A stretch of DNA of 64,000 nt from Wagnerdoeblera intermedia. GTDB taxonomy: Bacteria > Pseudomonadota > Alphaproteobacteria > Rhodobacterales > Rhodobacteraceae. How positions within the stretch are numbered: position 1 is the first letter of the stretch; each line of letters begins with the position of its first letter. The translations under genes were made by a program, and so were the position numbers. Location of the stretch: the NCBI RefSeq assembly GCF_042647465.1, contig NZ_JBHRVN010000010.1; one strand, given 5' to 3'. The notes beneath the pieces are model-generated. The model had not been told where the DNA came from. It saw nothing but the letters and a program-made list of their open reading frames with translations, and ran no database searches. This document shows positions 18,137 through 26,230 of the stretch, piece after piece.

Positions 18137-18168
18137 AAGCTTGCCACCGGTTACCCGGTGGCAAGCTT
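18137..18168. terminator. Bidirectional hairpin between dctM and lacI
   Basis: AAGCTTGCCACCGG, the loop TTAC, then CCGGTGGCAAGCTT form a perfect 14-bp stem between two convergent genes. On the minus strand the stem is followed by ACTTTT, so it probably ends lacI transcription best and dctM transcription as well. Confidence 0.8.
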
Positions 18169-18192
18169 TACGTCAGACGGGGGGCGGGCTCA

Positions 18193-19221
18193 TTACGTCA
18201 ATTGCGATGACTTCCCAATCAGCAGACGTCCGCCAAGGCTCACCTGTTCATCGGGCAGGAAATAGTCCTTGGTGCGTGCTTCCAGAAGTTTGAAGGCGCG
18301 GTTGATCATCATGCGAATTGGTTGCTCGACCGTGGTCAGCTGATAGGTCGGGCGTTGGGATTCCGGCAACCCGTCAAAGCCAACCACCGCAATATCCTGT
18401 GGCACGCGAATCCCGGCTGCGCGAAGTCCGTCAATCACACCCATCGCCAGAATATCGCTGAGCGCAAAAACAGCGTCCGGCTGCTCTCCTTCGAGCATCC
18501 CAGCCAGAACGCCGCCTGCCGCATAACCTTCGTCCCAGCCGGACGCATAGTTCAGCCGCATCACGCCGGCGATGCCGGCGTCCGCCAGCACCTCGGTAAA
18601 GCCATTTTCGCGGTCTCGCGCGGTGGAGCTGGTCTGCGGCGGGCGGATCACAGCAAATTTGCGCCGCCCGGTCTGAAGCAGATGCTTCGCCAGAAGCCCG
18701 GCCCCGGCGCGGTTGTCGCAGCTGACGAAGCTGCCATGACGCTCTGCCACACGGTTAACCATCACCAGCGGCACATTATTTTCCCGGCAGATGTCCGCCG
18801 CCCTCGAACCGATCGCCGCCGATGTGATAAGGCAGCCGTCCACTTGGTATTGCAGCAAGGCCTCGGCGGTTTTTTCGTCCATCTGCTCCATGCCAATGTG
18901 CAACATCAACAAGCGGCAGCCGATGCTTTCCGCCTCATCCATCGCGGCGTGCAGGATATGGCTGTAAAGCGGGTTGCTTTCCGGCCCTAGCACAATCCCG
19001 TAGAGCCCGCTGCGCCCCGAGGACAACGTTCGCGCCAGGGCATTGGGCGTGTAGCCATATTCCTTCGCGAGCGCCGAAATTTTTTCCCGTGTTTTCGGAG
19101 AGATACGAGGATCTCCCTTCAGCGCGCGCGTGATGGTCGACGGGGCAACCCCGGCCAGCTTGGACAGCGTGACAACTGTTACTCTGCGTGGCCTCGCGGC
19201 CGCTCCGTCCTCTTGCGTCAT
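18193..19221 (-). CDS. LacI-family transcriptional regulator
   Basis: A 342-residue repressor-type protein. The N-terminal HTH (about 15-70) shows VTLSKLAGVAPSTITRALKG, then YGYTPNALARTLSSGRSG, the hinge that reads minor-groove CG steps. The periplasmic-binding-like core follows (PLVMVNRV, VFALSDILAMGVIDGLRAAG, VVGFDGLP). It lies convergent to the TRAP operon and divergent from the monooxygenase operon. The almost identical sites at 15130 and 19344 suggest it controls both and itself. Confidence 0.92.
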   Translation of the reverse strand: MTQEDGAAARPRRVTVVTLSKLAGVAPSTITRALKGDPRISPKTREKISALAKEYGYTPNALARTLSSGRSGLYGIVLGPESNPLYSHILHAAMDEAESIGCRLLMLHIGMEQMDEKTAEALLQYQVDGCLITSAAIGSRAADICRENNVPLVMVNRVAERHGSFVSCDNRAGAGLLAKHLLQTGRRKFAVIRPPQTSSTARDRENGFTEVLADAGIAGVMRLNYASGWDEGYAAGGVLAGMLEGEQPDAVFALSDILAMGVIDGLRAAGIRVPQDIAVVGFDGLPESQRPTYQLTTVEQPIRMMINRAFKLLEARTKDYFLPDEQVSLGGRLLIGKSSQLT

Positions 19222-19343
19222 GCGCCGCTCCCTGTGCGGCCCGCCTTTCGGGGCGAAGCCTGGCCGTCAGGCAAAAAATACGCCCTGTATGTCTGGATAT
19301 AGTGCTTGACACGGCCGTTCAAAAGCCACTTATTGCAAGAAAG

Positions 19344-19360
19344 TGCGCACACGTTTGCAT
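19344..19360. promoter_or_regulatory. LacI-type operator candidate, monooxygenase-lacI divergent promoter
   Basis: TGCGCACACGTTTGCAT lies between lacI (start 19221, minus) and the monooxygenase (start 19401, plus). It matches the site at 15130-15146 in 16 of 17 bases, a long match for a chance event in two promoter regions 4 kb apart. Confidence 0.6.
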
Positions 19361-19400
19361 TGATTTGCGCTGCGTTCGAACGCTAGCTCTTCATGAGGAT

Positions 19401-20765
19401 ATGACGGATATGGTGAATAAGCCCCGCCAGATGAAAATGGTCGGTTTCATGCAGGCCCAGAACTGCTCGATCGCGCCCGGCTCATGGCGCCACCCGGCCG
19501 CCGCGACCGACTTTCTGACCCCGGAATATTTCCAGCGCATCGGCCGCGTCCTGGAAGAAGGCAAGTTCCATCTGGCCTTCTTCGATGACCGTCTGGCGAT
19601 GCCCGATATCTACGGTCAAAGCCACGAAGAGGCCGTCGCCAACGGCGTGCGCGTGGTGAAAATGGACCCCGCCACGATCGTCACCGCGATCGGCATGGTG
19701 ACGAGCCACATCGGCCTTGGGGTCACCTATTCGACCACCTATTATGAGCCCTTCCACGTTGCGCGTCTGTTCGGCACCCTGGATTTGATGACAAAGGGCC
19801 GCGCCGCCTGGAATGTGGTGACCTCGCTCAACAATTCAGAAGCTGCCAACTTCGGCCGCGCCGCCCATCTGGACCATAACGAACGGTATGAGCGCGCAGA
19901 TGAATTCATGGAAGTCGTCCTTGGTCTGTGGAAAAGCTGGGACCACGATGCGCTGATCGTTGACAAGCAGAGCGGCGCGTTTGCGGACCCCAAAAAGGTT
20001 CATCCGCTCAACTTCAGCGGCAAGTATTTCAGCGCGCGCGGACCGCTGCCGGTGCCGCCGTCACCCCAGGGGCATCCGGTGCTGATCCAGGCCGGTCAAA
20101 GCGGGCGCGGGCGTCAGTTCGCAGGCCGCTGGGGCGATCTGATCTTTGTGGTCTATCCCAACAAAGAGGTCGGCCAGACCCAATACGCTGCTGTGAAGGC
20201 AGAAGTGGCTGCCGCCGGACGTGACCCCGAACAGGTTGCGATCTGCCCTGCCTGCTACGTCTGCGTGGCAGAAACCCGTGAAATGGCCGAAGAGAAGCGC
20301 GAATATATCCGCCAGCTCGCCAAGCCGATCGACGCTGTCGCCCTGCTCTCCGAGGCGCTGAATTTCGACTTCGCAACCAAGGGGATGGATAGCGAGTTCA
20401 CTGACGCTGAACTCAAAGCTCTGTCTTGGGGCGGCTTCCGCGAACGGGTGATCACCCTCAGCGGCAAGGCCAATCCGACGGTCGGTGACTTTGTGAAGTA
20501 TTCCGCCCGCGGCACCATCGGCGAATTCCCGATCTTCTGCGGCACGCCCTCGGACGTGGCTGATCAGATGGAAGAATGGTTCAACAGCCGCGCCTGTGAC
20601 GGCTTTGTGCTGGCTGCGACCCACACGCCTGGCGCCTATGAAGACTTCGTGCGCTTCGTGGTGCCCGAACTGCAGCGCCGCGGGGTCTATCAGAAAGACT
20701 ACGCCGGCACGACGCTGCGCGAAAACCTGGGCCTGCCGATTCCGGGCCACTTGGGGGACGCGTAA
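19401..20765 (+). CDS. LLM-class FMN-dependent monooxygenase, NtaA/SnaA/DszA family
   Basis: The oxygenase half of a two-component flavin monooxygenase. The 454-residue luciferase-like barrel contains WRHPAAATDFLTPEYFQRIG, GVTYSTTYYEPFHVARLFGT, MTKGRAAWNVVTSLN and the NFGRAAHLDHNERYERADEF block typical of the NtaA/SnaA/DszA group. Two starts are possible, ATG 19401 and ATG 19410; the GAGGAT at 19395 is better spaced for the second. It needs FMNH2 from a partner, possibly the reductase at 12804-13295. It heads an operon with AtuA-like and DUF4387 genes. The substrate is unknown. Confidence 0.88.
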   Translation: MTDMVNKPRQMKMVGFMQAQNCSIAPGSWRHPAAATDFLTPEYFQRIGRVLEEGKFHLAFFDDRLAMPDIYGQSHEEAVANGVRVVKMDPATIVTAIGMVTSHIGLGVTYSTTYYEPFHVARLFGTLDLMTKGRAAWNVVTSLNNSEAANFGRAAHLDHNERYERADEFMEVVLGLWKSWDHDALIVDKQSGAFADPKKVHPLNFSGKYFSARGPLPVPPSPQGHPVLIQAGQSGRGRQFAGRWGDLIFVVYPNKEVGQTQYAAVKAEVAAAGRDPEQVAICPACYVCVAETREMAEEKREYIRQLAKPIDAVALLSEALNFDFATKGMDSEFTDAELKALSWGGFRERVITLSGKANPTVGDFVKYSARGTIGEFPIFCGTPSDVADQMEEWFNSRACDGFVLAATHTPGAYEDFVRFVVPELQRRGVYQKDYAGTTLRENLGLPIPGHLGDA

Positions 20766-20828
20766 GCGCCCCCCCCCCTGAGAGATAAACGCGCCGCTTA
20801 CGCGCTGCGAGACTGAACGGAGTGAAGG

Positions 20829-22190
20829 ATGGAAGAATTCAGAATGTTGTCGACGAGCGGCATTCTCGGCTACGGATATGCCGAGGAATCGCTCAGGATC
20901 GGCATGTCGTGGGAGCCGCATGTTATCGGTTGTGACGGCGGTAGCACCGATCCCGGCCCTTATTATCTGGGCTCGGGCAAGTCGTTCACCTCGCGTCTGT
21001 CGGTTAAGCGCGACCTGCGTCTGATGCTGCAGGCGGCGACTGCGGCGGGTATTCCGTGCATCATCGGCACCTCCGGCGGCGCGGGCGGCGAGCCGCACCT
21101 GCAGGCCACTGCCGAACTGGTGCGTGAAATCGCACGCGAAGACAATTTGTCGTTCAAAATGGCGCTGATCCATTCCGAACAGCCCAAGGACGATCTGCTG
21201 TCCTGGGCCAATGCCGGGCTGACGCGCCCGCTGGCGGGCCTGCCGCCGCTGGACGCTGAGCGCATCGCGCGGGCTGAACGGGTGGTCGGCATGATGGGCC
21301 CTGAGCCTTTCATGAAGGCGCTCGACAACGGTGCGCAGGTGATCCTTGCGGGCCGCAGCAGTGACCCGGCGCAGTGGGCCGGTCCTGCGATCCGCGCAGG
21401 CATGGCCCCTGCGCCGTCTTGGTATGCTGGTAAGATGCTGGAATGCGGCGCCGAGCCGACCGTCCCGAAAGAGCCGGACTGCATCTTCCTGCGCGTGCGC
21501 AATGACCATGTCGTCTGCGAGCCGCCGAACCCGATCCGCCGCTCAACCCCGCTGGCGGTGGCCAACTTCGCGCTGCACGAAAACTCCAGCCCGATCCACC
21601 ATGTCGAACCGGGCGGTTTGCTGGACACCAGCGCTTGCCGCTTCATCCCGGTCAGCGACCGTGCGGTGAAGGTCGATGGCATGACCTGGACCCCGGCCGA
21701 GCAATATACCATCAAGCTCGAAGGCGTCGAAAAGGTCGGCTACCGCGCAATCACCATCTGCGCAACCCGCGATCCGGTGCTGATCAGCCAGATCGACAGC
21801 TACCTTGAGACCCATCGCGCCAAGGTGCAGATGAAGGCCGAATCCTTCGGCGTGCCGCGCGATGCCTATTCGATGCATGTTCACTGCTACGGCAAGAACG
21901 GCGTCATGGGCCCGCGTGAGCCGGTGACGGAAATCCGCGGCCATGAGCTGTCCTTCGTGGTCGAGGTCGTGGCCCAGGATCAGGACACCGCCAATGCGGT
22001 TCTGGCGATGGCGCGGACCTCGATGCTGCATGCCGACTTCCCCGGACGTCTGTGCAAAGAGGGCAACATGGCCTTCCCCTTCAGCCCGTCCGACATCGAC
22101 ATGGGCGCTATGTACCGCTTCAGCGTGTTCCACACCGTGGCGGTGCAGGACCCCTGCGCGATGTTCCCGATCGAATATGAGATGGTATAA
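20829..22190 (+). CDS. AtuA-like protein (acyclic terpene utilization, DUF1446)
   Basis: A 453-residue protein related to AtuA, first linked to citronellol/geraniol catabolism in Pseudomonas. Family features seen are GYGYAEESL, the IGCDGGSTDPGPYYLGSG block near residue 33, IIGTSGGAGGEPHL and VILAGRSSDPAQWAGPAI. The biochemical activity of this family is not settled. It starts 63 bases after the monooxygenase, behind GGAGTGAAGG, and is followed at two bases by the DUF4387 gene, a partner commonly found next to it. Confidence 0.85.
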   Translation: MEEFRMLSTSGILGYGYAEESLRIGMSWEPHVIGCDGGSTDPGPYYLGSGKSFTSRLSVKRDLRLMLQAATAAGIPCIIGTSGGAGGEPHLQATAELVREIAREDNLSFKMALIHSEQPKDDLLSWANAGLTRPLAGLPPLDAERIARAERVVGMMGPEPFMKALDNGAQVILAGRSSDPAQWAGPAIRAGMAPAPSWYAGKMLECGAEPTVPKEPDCIFLRVRNDHVVCEPPNPIRRSTPLAVANFALHENSSPIHHVEPGGLLDTSACRFIPVSDRAVKVDGMTWTPAEQYTIKLEGVEKVGYRAITICATRDPVLISQIDSYLETHRAKVQMKAESFGVPRDAYSMHVHCYGKNGVMGPREPVTEIRGHELSFVVEVVAQDQDTANAVLAMARTSMLHADFPGRLCKEGNMAFPFSPSDIDMGAMYRFSVFHTVAVQDPCAMFPIEYEMV

Positions 22191-22192
22191 TC

Positions 22193-22504
22193 ATGGCACT
22201 GATCAAAGACATTGCGCAGATCTGCAAAAGCAAAAACGCGGGCCCGTTTTCGGTCACCGTCGACGTGTTGTTTGAAGATCATGAGCTGTATCAGAAGGTG
22301 AAAGCCACCGGCGTTTTGAACGCAGAACTGGTGGGCGCGCTTTACAACGTGGACCCGGCGAAGGTGCTGTTCACGCCCTATGACACCGCCTCAGCCTTCA
22401 AGATGACCTTCCCGCGTGCGATCTCTGCGGGCGATATCGGCGATACGGATGTCTATGGCGCGCAGCAGCACGCACCGATGCTGACGGTTGATATCCCACT
22501 ATAA
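22193..22504 (+). CDS. DUF4387-domain protein
   Basis: A 103-residue protein that covers the whole DUF4387 domain: MALIKDIAQICKSKNAGPF at the start, then TVDVLFEDHELYQKVK and MTFPRAISAGDIGDTDVYGA at the end. In relatives this domain is a separate small protein beside an AtuA-like protein or fused to it, so the two probably form one functional unit. It starts two bases after the atuA-like stop, within the same operon. Confidence 0.85.
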   Translation: MALIKDIAQICKSKNAGPFSVTVDVLFEDHELYQKVKATGVLNAELVGALYNVDPAKVLFTPYDTASAFKMTFPRAISAGDIGDTDVYGAQQHAPMLTVDIPL

Positions 22505-22511
22505 GAGCATG

Positions 22512-22542
22512 GCCCTGTCCCTGATAACATATGGGGCAGGGC
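22512..22542 (+). terminator. Hairpin after DUF4387 gene
   Basis: GCCCTGTCCC and GGGGCAGGGC can pair over 10 positions with one G-U, 8 bases after the stop. There is no long T-run, so termination is likely but may be factor-assisted. Confidence 0.5.
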
Positions 22543-22648
22543 ATCTCCTCTGGTAAGTGTGTCGCTTTGCGTAAGCGCTGTAGATTGCCGCTTAGAACTG
22601 ACCCATTGGGGGTGCGGACGAAAAGTTGGACTATCGAGGAGATAGTTC

Positions 22649-22946
22649 ATGTATTCATACGAAGAGCGGATGAGGGCGGTTGCCCTTTACATCAAGCGCG
22701 GCAAACGCTCACACGCCACAATTCGCGAGCTGGGATATCCGAGCAGGAATGCGCTGAAGGGCTGGTATCTCGAATACGAGCGGCAGCAGGATCTGCCCGC
22801 GCGCTCGGCACCACGACAGTCAAAGTTCTCGGAGGCTCAGAAGCAGGCTGCGCTGGCACATTACGCCAGCCACGGCCGCTGCGTTTCCTGGACAATGCGG
22901 GCCCTGGGGTATCCCGGCCGCGCCATGTTGACGGCTTGGGTGCGGG
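22649..22946 (+). pseudogene. IS3-type transposase OrfA, 5' part
   Basis: From ATG 22649 the protein reads MYSYEERMRAVALYIKRGKR, then a HTH stretch ATIRELGYPSRNALKGWYLE, a second one HYASHGRCVSWTMRALGYPG, and AMLTAWVR, as in long OrfA proteins of an IS3 branch. It is cut at 22946 by an IS6 copy. The continuation, EAFPEVRTVS and onward, is found reverse-complemented at 58415-58322, which shows a rearrangement between the two places. Element sequence upstream of the ATG begins at about 22580. Confidence 0.8.
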
Positions 22947-23756
22947 GGCATTGCCAAGTTGTTGTGTCGTGAAGCCCCTGCTACAGGATTTCGAATGAAA
23001 ATGCCATCATCCCTGGCGCGCCTGAAGGGCTTCCGCTTTCCCCGCGAGATCATCGCTTATGCCGTCTGGGCCTATCATCGCTTCGCTCTGAGCTCGGCCG
23101 ACGTCGAGGACCTTCTGGCAGAGCGCGGCGTGATCGTCAGCCGCGAAACCGTCCGGCTGTGGGTCAACCGGTTTGGCGCGCATTTCGCCAATTGTATCCG
23201 GCGTGACCGGCCCGGGCCGTCGGACAAGTGGCATCTGGACGAGGTCGTCATTCCAATTCGTGGCAGGAAGCACTGGCTCTGGCGGGCGGTTGACGCCAAT
23301 GGCGACACGCTCGACATCCTCGTGCAAACCCGCAGGAATGCCAAGGCGGCAAAGCGCTTTCTGGTAAGGCTCATCGCGCGTTTCGGGCGGCCTCGCGTTG
23401 TGATCACCGACAAGCTGCGCAGCTATTTTGCGCCGCTCCGGAACCTGGCTCCCGGCGCCGACCATCGGGCGCACAAGGGCCTGAACAACCGCATCGAGGG
23501 CTCACACCGACCAACCCGAAAGCGCGAGAAGATAATGGGGCGCTTCAAATCTCAACGACAGGCGCAGAGGTTTCTCGCCGCCCATGACCAGATCAACGCT
23601 ATCTTCAAACCCCGCCGCTATCGCCTCACCGCCAACTCCTATCGTCATGCAAGGGCAGATGCGTTCAGCCTCTGGGACGACTATGCCCGCGAGATGACCG
23701 CGTGACCGGCTTCACACAGACTGCAACACACCAGGTGAAAATAACTTGGCAATGCC
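22947..23756 (+). mobile_element. IS6-family element, copy B (inverted relative to the others)
   Basis: An 810-bp copy in plus orientation; the other four are in minus orientation. The left 8-bp flank GGTGCGGG is the reverse complement of CCCGCACC left of copy E at 58424, while the right flank TCTGCGCG has no partner in the window. It interrupts an IS3-type orfA on the left and abuts a LacI-type gene fragment on the right. Confidence 0.95.
22995..23705 (+). CDS. IS6-family DDE transposase (copy B)
   Basis: 236 residues, identical in translation to copies A, C, D and E, with D82, D139 and E168 intact. It is presumably active, as judged by intact ends and identical copies. Confidence 0.94.
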   Translation: MKMPSSLARLKGFRFPREIIAYAVWAYHRFALSSADVEDLLAERGVIVSRETVRLWVNRFGAHFANCIRRDRPGPSDKWHLDEVVIPIRGRKHWLWRAVDANGDTLDILVQTRRNAKAAKRFLVRLIARFGRPRVVITDKLRSYFAPLRNLAPGADHRAHKGLNNRIEGSHRPTRKREKIMGRFKSQRQAQRFLAAHDQINAIFKPRRYRLTANSYRHARADAFSLWDDYAREMTA

Positions 23757-24009
23757 TCTGCGCGAGCGTCTGAAACTCTCTGTTCCCGAAGACGTCATGG
23801 TGGCGGGCTTTGACGACATCACCTCGAGCCGCTGGCATCCCTACCGTTTGACCACAATCCGCCAGCCTGTCGAGGCTATGGTGGATGATGCGCTTGAACT
23901 GCTCAACCTCGACGACCCCGAAGAGGCGCTCGAAAGGGGTATCAACCGCGTGCATAAGGTGCGGCTCATCTGGCGCTCGACCATCACGCCGCCCAAATAT
24001 CCGAAATGA
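23757..24009 (+). pseudogene. C-terminal fragment of a LacI-family regulator
   Basis: The frame running out of the IS6 end reads LRERLKLSVPEDVMVAGFDD, then RLTTIRQPVEAMVDDALELL, the end of the LacI/PBP1 effector domain, and stops at 24007-24009. About 250 N-terminal residues are missing. It is not a part of either complete LacI gene in the window. It lies convergent to the catabolic operon that ends at 24041 and shares a terminator with it. Confidence 0.85.
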
Positions 24010-24034
24010 AAAGGCCCCCTTTCAGGGGGCCTTT
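24010..24034. terminator. Bidirectional rho-independent terminator
   Basis: AAAGGCCCCCT, loop TTC, then AGGGGGCCTTT form an 11-bp stem between the convergent LacI fragment and the catabolic operon. A/T ends on both arms give short T-runs in either direction. Confidence 0.88.
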
Positions 24035-24040
24035 CGTATC

Positions 24041-24985
24041 TTACTTGGGCTGTTCCGATTTGCCTTCGGCCTGTGCTTTGCGCGCTGCCAAGATGCGCTT
24101 GTCGCGCCAAGCCTGCCAAGCGGCGATATCCTTTACCGGGAAGCTTTCGGCCATTTCGGCGTGGATCTCGTCGGCAAGCGATTGCGGCCAATCGTAATCG
24201 GTTTTGGCGCTTGCACCCATCTTGCGCATCATCGGGCCCAATTGGGCGACAAATCCGGCAAAACCTTGGGTCGCATTCAGATGGGCGGTGGCGAAAGGCC
24301 CGATCGAGAGCCAACGCAACGCAAGCCCCTCGGTCATCACGCGGTCAATGTCGGCGGCCGAGCAATAGCCCTCGCCCACCAGATGCAGCGCCTCGGCCAC
24401 CAGCGTATATTGCAGCCGATTGAGCAGGAAACCGTCGATCTCCTTGTTAAGAACAACGGGTTTCATGGCGAGACTTTCCATGAAGGCCTTGGTTCGCGCC
24501 ATGACCTCTGCCGAGGTGATGCCCGTGGTGCAAAGCTCGACCAAGGGTATCAGCGAGGGCGGATTGACCGGATGGGCAACCAGCGCCCGCTCGGGCTGCG
24601 CGATATGGGTGAGGAAAGTCGAGCCCGGCAGCGCCGAGGTCGAACTTGCGATCACCGCATCCGCCGGTGCGAGATCGGCGATGGCCGAGGCCACCGCACG
24701 TTTGATCTCGACATCCTCGCGCACGCTTTCTTGGATGTGATGGGCATCGCCCACCGCCTCGGCCAAAGTCACGCAGCCGCGGATGCGTGAAAGAATTTCA
24801 TCGACGCCGTCTTCCAAAAGCCCTTCGGAATGAAGCTGTTGCAAGGTGACCTTAATGAGAGGCAAAGCGGCGGCGACTTGGGCGGGGTCTTGGTCGTAAA
24901 GCACGACCTCATGGCCCGCGCGGGCGAAAACCACCGCCCAAGCGCGCCCGACATTACCCGTGCCGATACAGGCGGTGCGTGCCAT
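24041..24985 (-). CDS. 3-hydroxyacyl-CoA dehydrogenase family protein, lambda-crystallin/L-gulonate type
   Basis: An NAD-dependent dehydrogenase for a 3-hydroxy acid or its CoA ester. The 314-residue protein has the Rossmann motif IGTGNVGRAW at residues 7-16, the SSTSALPGSTF loop, the catalytic histidine in VAHPVNPP and the C-terminal IDGFLLNRLQYTLVAEAL helix. These features match the lambda-crystallin (L-gulonate 3-dehydrogenase) branch better than fatty acid enzymes. It is the last gene of the minus-strand operon that starts at 28299; one base separates it from the gene before it. Confidence 0.87.
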   Translation of the reverse strand: MARTACIGTGNVGRAWAVVFARAGHEVVLYDQDPAQVAAALPLIKVTLQQLHSEGLLEDGVDEILSRIRGCVTLAEAVGDAHHIQESVREDVEIKRAVASAIADLAPADAVIASSTSALPGSTFLTHIAQPERALVAHPVNPPSLIPLVELCTTGITSAEVMARTKAFMESLAMKPVVLNKEIDGFLLNRLQYTLVAEALHLVGEGYCSAADIDRVMTEGLALRWLSIGPFATAHLNATQGFAGFVAQLGPMMRKMGASAKTDYDWPQSLADEIHAEMAESFPVKDIAAWQAWRDKRILAARKAQAEGKSEQPK

Positions 24986-24986
24986 A

Positions 24987-25862
24987 TCAGCCCTCGTTGC
25001 TCTGGCGCGCCCAACGGCGTTCGAATTCCCAAACCTCGGGGAAGCCGATCAGCTCGTTGAAATCGGCAAAGCTGTAAAGCTCTTGCGCGGGCGTGACCGA
25101 AGTGCCCAGTTCCTTGAAGGCGCTCAATGCCTTGAAAGCGGCTTGGGCGGCGGCAAGGCCGGTCATGGCGGGATAGATCGCCATTGCATAGCCCATGTCT
25201 TCCAATTCCTTGGCCGAGCGAATGGGGGTTTTTCCGCCATCGGCCATATTGGCCATCATGGGCGCCTTGATGCGGCGGCAGGCGTCGCGCATTTCGTCTT
25301 CGCTTTCGAGCGCCTCGACAAAGACCACATCGGCGCCAGCCGCAGCGAAAGCTTCGGCGCGTTTCAATGCACCTTCATAGCCTTCGACTTGGCGGGCATC
25401 GGTGCGGGCAATGATGAGGGTTTCCGTCGAGCGACGGGCTTCGCAAGCGACCTTGATTTTCTCGACCATGTCGATGGTGGGCACGACGCGCTTGAAGGGC
25501 GTATGGCCGCATTTCTTGGGGAATTCCTGATCTTCGATCTGCACGGCCACAACGCCGGCTTCCTCATAGCCGCGCACGGTGTGATGCACGTTCAAAAGCC
25601 CGCCATAGCCGGTGTCGGCATCGGCGATGATCGAGGCGTTCGAGGTGCGGCAGAGCGTGGCGACGCGGTCGAGCATCTGGGTGTATGAGGCGATGCCGGC
25701 ATCGGGAATGCCATGGGCCGAAGCCGTGGTCCAATAGCCCGAGGCATAAGCGAAGTCGAAGCCGACCTTATTGGCGATCACGGCGGTGATCATGTCGTGC
25801 AGGCCGGGTGCGGCAACGAATTTGCCAGAGTTGAGAGCGGCGCGGAGGCTTGGTTTGGTCAT
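24987..25862 (-). CDS. Isocitrate lyase/PEP mutase superfamily C-C lyase
   Basis: A 291-residue barrel enzyme of the methylisocitrate lyase-like group. The metal site shows DADTGYGG near residue 84. The loop EDQEFPKKCGH contains the cysteine found in true lyases (ICL, methylisocitrate lyase, dimethylmalate lyase) and lacking in PEP mutase, so cleavage of a 2-hydroxy-dicarboxylate or similar C-C bond is the best guess. It overlaps the isochorismatase-like gene by four bases and sits in the HisD-like/SDR operon. Confidence 0.87.
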   Translation of the reverse strand: MTKPSLRAALNSGKFVAAPGLHDMITAVIANKVGFDFAYASGYWTTASAHGIPDAGIASYTQMLDRVATLCRTSNASIIADADTGYGGLLNVHHTVRGYEEAGVVAVQIEDQEFPKKCGHTPFKRVVPTIDMVEKIKVACEARRSTETLIIARTDARQVEGYEGALKRAEAFAAAGADVVFVEALESEDEMRDACRRIKAPMMANMADGGKTPIRSAKELEDMGYAMAIYPAMTGLAAAQAAFKALSAFKELGTSVTPAQELYSFADFNELIGFPEVWEFERRWARQSNEG

Positions 25863-26200
25863 TTTTTCAATCCGTTGAGATAGTCGATGGTTTCCGCCTC
25901 GGAGACGACGTCGCCATATTTCGCATTCATGTCGAAGAGGTTGGCTTCATGGGGCGCGGGGTGGCGGTCACCCACTGCCTCGCGCGGGATGATCGGAATG
26001 AAGCCATGGGCATTGGCATCGACGCAGGAAGCGCGGATGCAGCCCGAGGTCGACACGCCCGACAAGATGACGGTGTCGATGCCGAGCGAGGTCAGGGTGG
26101 GGGCGAGCGACGTGCCGAAGAAGGCCGAGGCATGCTGTTTGGAGATGCCCCATTCGTTGCGGATGTGCTTCACCGTCTCGAAGGTGAAATTCGCTGACAT
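25859..26200 (-). CDS. Isochorismatase-like cysteine hydrolase, N-terminally short
   Basis: Only 113 residues where the family usually has about 180-210. The C-terminal half is well kept: KQHASAFFGTSL carries the catalytic lysine, GVSTSGCIRAS the nucleophile cysteine, and PHEANLFDMNAKYGDVVS the family end. The first part with the catalytic aspartate (DxQ-type motif) is absent; MSANFTFETVKHIRNEW precedes the lysine region directly. A good GGGAGAGAAAG site supports the start at 26200, so the short form is translated. It may be inactive or work as a hetero-oligomer. Confidence 0.7.
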   Translation of the reverse strand: MSANFTFETVKHIRNEWGISKQHASAFFGTSLAPTLTSLGIDTVILSGVSTSGCIRASCVDANAHGFIPIIPREAVGDRHPAPHEANLFDMNAKYGDVVSEAETIDYLNGLKK

Positions 26201-26230
26201 GTCTTTCTCTCCCTTACCCTTTTGTCCGGC

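Noticed and set aside
20061..21509. Long minus-strand open frame of 482 codons
   Set aside because: It lies fully antisense to the monooxygenase and AtuA-like genes, has no recognisable domain, and is explained by the high GC content of the real genes.
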